Shown here: in pieces, positions 61,726 through 64,000 of the stretch | How the letters are laid out: the number at the start of each line of letters is the position of its first letter | Numbering within the stretch: position 1 is the first letter of the stretch | Assembly: GCF_029193595.2 (NCBI RefSeq) | Contig: NZ_CP135052.1 | Coordinates: 3,472,001-3,536,000, forward strand | Length of the DNA stretch: 64,000 nucleotides | Reading direction: 5' to 3' | Origin: Providencia hangzhouensis | GTDB lineage: Bacteria > Pseudomonadota > Gammaproteobacteria > Enterobacterales > Enterobacteriaceae | Notes under the pieces: generated by a model | Told to the model about the DNA's origin: nothing | Databases searched by the model: none | What the model saw: the letters and a program-made list of their open reading frames with translations, nothing else | Made by a program: the position numbers and the translations under genes

Positions 61726-62327
61726 AGATTTCTAACTAAGACCGCTATTCGGTAATTAAATGTTTGATTAGGTAATAACTCTGTTTTAAGGCTTATTTCC
61801 ATTTCAAGTAATTGGGTATTTTCCCGCCAATCAAATGCTAATTTTTTAACTTTGATTAACTTCTCATCAAATAATGATTGCCAACGAGTCCCATCACAAT
61901 TTCGGACATTTCGATTGGACTCTAATTTTTCATTATTTAACCGATAACCAAAATAATCAGAATCTTTAGATTTGGATTTAATATCTTCCCACTTACCCGA
62001 TAAATCTTGGTCATAAGCAAAAATAATGCACGAGTTATTCCCTTTGCTTAAAAATTTTGATGTGATTTTTAAAGGTTCTTCACCACAATTTAGGCTACTA
62101 CAGTAACCTATCCTTCTAAAATCTTTTTCCATATTTATCAATGTTTGCCTTATATCCTTATCTATTTGGTATTGAATGTAAGTTCGATAGGTTTGTTTAA
62201 ATAATGTAGGAATAGCACTCATCGCTGATACACAAACAATGCTACTGATAGCCATTGCCATTAATATTTCAATAAGTGTAAATCCCTGCTGTTTTTTTAA
62301 TTTATCGTTATTTAAGGGGTTCAACAT
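61722..62327 (-). CDS. ppdB: Prepilin-like protein PpdB
   Basis: This 201-residue protein has the leader MLNPLNNDKLKKQQG followed by FTLIEILMAMAISSIVCVSAM, a classic type IV prepilin with Glu at +5, and is PilW-like in its CSSLNCGEEP stretch. It overlaps ppdA by 7 bp. Likely a minor pilin with PpdA, YgdB and PpdC. Confidence 0.9.
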   Translation of the reverse strand: MLNPLNNDKLKKQQGFTLIEILMAMAISSIVCVSAMSAIPTLFKQTYRTYIQYQIDKDIRQTLINMEKDFRRIGYCSSLNCGEEPLKITSKFLSKGNNSCIIFAYDQDLSGKWEDIKSKSKDSDYFGYRLNNEKLESNRNVRNCDGTRWQSLFDEKLIKVKKLAFDWRENTQLLEMEISLKTELLPNQTFNYRIAVLVRNL

Positions 62328-62806
62328 TTAGGTACCCCTGTCATTTTTTTATGACTACAGCTTCTAATACGGCCTAATGAAGAAATATAAATTGTGATTT
62401 GCTGATTCTGATTTTTTAGCTCTATACTAAAAGCACGGATCGTTCCCTGCTTACCATATAGCTGAATTGAAGTACGGCTTGCTTTACTAAGTTCTATTCC
62501 TTGGTGCCTTTTTGCTGTTAACTTACCAACCTCTTGCTTGCTGTTCGCATCTTTAACATCAAGCTGCCAATCATTTCTACCAGCCTTAACGGATAATATT
62601 TGATACCTATTTAAATAGACACCTTCTGTCATTTGGCTATAAATAAACTCAGATACTTGCCTAGCCGCATCGATTAACCGCTGCCTTTCTACTTGCTGTT
62701 GCCATTGATATAAACCAGAAAAAATAACAAAAGAACAAATAAATAAAACAATCATAATCTCAATTAAGGTGAAACCACGCTGCGTTGTATTTAATTCAAC
62801 TTTCAT
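62321..62806 (-). CDS. ppdA: Prepilin-like protein PpdA
   Basis: This is the first gene of the prepilin-recC operon. I chose the ATG at 62806 (161 aa), which gives the leader MKVELNTTQRG and the cut FTLIEIMIVLFICSFVIFSG with Glu at +5; the longer frame upstream would bury the leader 43 residues in. The body is GspH/FimT-like. Two competence-type CRP-S palindromes lie 80-150 bp upstream. E. coli ppdA is in the Sxy regulon. Confidence 0.9.
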   Translation of the reverse strand: MKVELNTTQRGFTLIEIMIVLFICSFVIFSGLYQWQQQVERQRLIDAARQVSEFIYSQMTEGVYLNRYQILSVKAGRNDWQLDVKDANSKQEVGKLTAKRHQGIELSKASRTSIQLYGKQGTIRAFSIELKNQNQQITIYISSLGRIRSCSHKKMTGVPKC

Positions 62807-62885
62807 TTTGTTGTGACCCCACTTTTTATATGCAAGACAGAGATTGCCAAAAAAAATCTGTCTAGCGAGGTTTGTCATTACAAAC

Positions 62886-62901
62886 TGCATAACGCTTCGC
62901 A
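62886..62901 (-). promoter_or_regulatory. Second, weaker CRP-S-like site upstream of ppdA
   Basis: TGCGA-AGCGTT-ATGCA on the minus strand keeps one perfect half-site of the competence type and three of five bases in the other. Its centre is 52 bp from the strong site, about five helical turns. Confidence 0.4.
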
Positions 62902-62929
62902 ACAAAATAAATAAATGCATAACAATACA

Positions 62930-62935
62930 AGTCAA
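62930..62935 (-). promoter_or_regulatory. Candidate -35 of the ppdA-recC operon promoter
   Basis: TTGACT lies directly downstream of the CRP-S palindrome on the minus strand. A TATTTA hexamer (about 62908-62913) 16 bases on may be the -10. The CRP centre would be near -41 to -46, fitting class II-like activation. Confidence 0.5.
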
Positions 62936-62937
62936 TT

Positions 62938-62953
62938 TGCGAGCTGCTTCGCA
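62938..62953 (-). promoter_or_regulatory. CRP-S (Sxy-dependent competence) site upstream of the prepilin-recC operon
   Basis: TGCGA-N6-TCGCA is an exact match to the CRP-S core known from Pasteurellaceae, Vibrio and enterobacterial competence genes, and the flanks (TTT...AAA) also fit. It differs from normal CRP sites by C in place of T at the key position. It lies about 140 bp before the ppdA start. Confidence 0.8.
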
Positions 62954-63071
62954 AAGAAATAGTTAATTCAAAATAAATGCAAGAAAGTAAATTAATTATG
63001 AACCAAGATAAAATTCATTAAGAAAGATGGGATAGATAAAGGAGGGAGGTTGATGAAATGTAAAAACACAA

Positions 63072-63106
63072 TACTAAGATGGCTTTTCGATAAAACCATC
63101 TTAGTA
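63072..63106 (-). terminator. Terminator after thyA
   Basis: TACTAAGATGG and CCATCTTAGTA form an 11-bp stem whose inner part is extended by TTTT/AAAA pairing. The minus-strand tail TTGTGTTTTTAC is T-rich. Confidence 0.8.
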
Positions 63107-63123
63107 AACAATTTATTCGCTAA

Positions 63124-63975
63124 TCAAACAGTAAACGGATATTTGATAGCCTCATGGCACTGGTACCCTTCGAGAGTAAAATCATCCGAAGTCACCCATG
63201 TTTCGAGGTCTTCTAATGTCTGAATTTTGGGGTTAATAAACAATGAAGGGGAAGCAAACGGCTCACGTTTTAGTTGGACATCACGCATTAAAGTCAGTTG
63301 GTTTTCATAAATATGTGCATTCACAATTTTATGGTAAGCCTTACCTGCTTTATGCCCTGTAATACGAGCCATAAGAGCGAGCAAAACAAAACATTGTACT
63401 TGGTTGAAATTTAAACCGAGCGGTACATCACAGCTACGTTGGTAAGATGTTAAATGTAAGGTATCACCTAACAATGAAAAAGTATGAGTATGCATGCAGG
63501 GACGCAAGCAACCCATTTCAAATTCACCAGGGTTATAGAAAGTGATAATTTCTGCGCGGTCATCAATTCCATTTTTTAAGTTATTGACGACTTTTTTCAG
63601 CTGATCTAAATGTGTTCCATCTGGGCGTTGCCATGAGCGCCCTTGAACACCATATACGCGGCCCATATCATCCTCACCTTTGCGATAAGGGTTATTCAGC
63701 CATGCTTGGTTCTCATTTGCATTGGCATTCCATGTATTACAACCAATTTCACGAAATTGAGCCGCATTGTCGTAGCCACGTAGATAACCAAGAAGCTCAG
63801 CTATCGCCGCTTTATAAAAGCTTTTACGAGTCGTAATCAAGGGGAATTGATTATTGCCCACATCATATTCAAGGTCAGCGTTAATAACGGTTAAACAACG
63901 AACGCCAGTTCGTTTATTTTCAACCCATTGCCCTTCATCAATAATACGTTGGCATAAATCAAGATACGGCTTCAT
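63124..63975 (-). CDS. thyA: Thymidylate synthase (283-residue type)
   Basis: ThyA methylates dUMP to dTMP with methylenetetrahydrofolate. The catalytic cysteine is Cys160 in [10 protein letters not shown], and the phosphate-binding [15 protein letters not shown] is at about residues 178-192. At 283 residues and with the insert [22 protein letters not shown] it is the type I recall from Vibrio cholerae, not the 264-residue form of E. coli. Place next to ppdA is conserved. GAGAG precedes the ATG; the upstream gene (lgt in E. coli) is beyond the window. Confidence 0.97.
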   Translation of the reverse strand: MKPYLDLCQRIIDEGQWVENKRTGVRCLTVINADLEYDVGNNQFPLITTRKSFYKAAIAELLGYLRGYDNAAQFREIGCNTWNANANENQAWLNNPYRKGEDDMGRVYGVQGRSWQRPDGTHLDQLKKVVNNLKNGIDDRAEIITFYNPGEFEMGCLRPCMHTHTFSLLGDTLHLTSYQRSCDVPLGLNFNQVQCFVLLALMARITGHKAGKAYHKIVNAHIYENQLTLMRDVQLKREPFASPSLFINPKIQTLEDLETWVTSDDFTLEGYQCHEAIKYPFTV

Positions 63976-64000
63976 AGTGACTCTCTTTTAAAAAAATAAC

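Overview
The window reads as ordinary core chromosome of a low-GC enterobacterium. Protein sequences, the 283-residue ThyA type and the AT-rich intergenic DNA point to Morganellaceae, most likely Providencia (inference from sequence memory, no search run). I see no insertion sequence, prophage, CRISPR array or integron.

Two blocks that are separate in E. coli are joined here. Block 1 (about 1-30.8 kb): a chb/cel-type PTS pair (EIIC, cut by the window edge, and EIIB), nlpE, rof, tilS, an EamA transporter, then the long minus-strand run accA-dnaE-rnhB-lpxB-lpxA-fabZ-lpxD-skp-bamA-rseP-cdsA-uppS with dxr, frr, pyrH, tsf and rpsB upstream. This run covers lipid A, phospholipid and undecaprenyl precursors, outer-membrane assembly and translation. 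Divergent from rpsB are map, glnD, dapD and yaeH. Block 2 (about 30.9-64 kb): yqcA-truC-yqcC, a VirK/YbjX gene, syd, queF-ppnN-xni, rlmM-ygdD-gcvA, csdA-csdE, tcdA, mltA, three initiator tRNA genes, amiC, argA, an unrecognised acidic protein, and the minus-strand chain ppdA-ppdB-ygdB-ppdC-recC-ptrA-recB-recD with thyA upstream.

The most interesting content is non-coding. GcvB lies divergent from gcvA. A compact CsrB-like RNA of about 200 nt lies downstream of syd on the minus strand, with GGA motifs in hairpin loops. An exact TGCGA-N6-TCGCA (Sxy/CRP-S competence type) palindrome plus a weaker copy precede the prepilin-recC operon, suggesting competence control of DNA-uptake pilins and RecBCD. 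Two tandem ARG boxes precede argA. The rpsB transcript has a long structured leader behind a GC-discriminator promoter, with an unexplained perfect 15-bp inverted repeat upstream. rof has a leader with three small stem-loops.

Starts were moved to internal Met codons where family alignment from memory and ribosome-binding sites favoured it (lpxA, pyrH, tsf, map, yaeH, truC, gcvA, csdA, tcdA, argA, ppdA, ppdC, ptrA).
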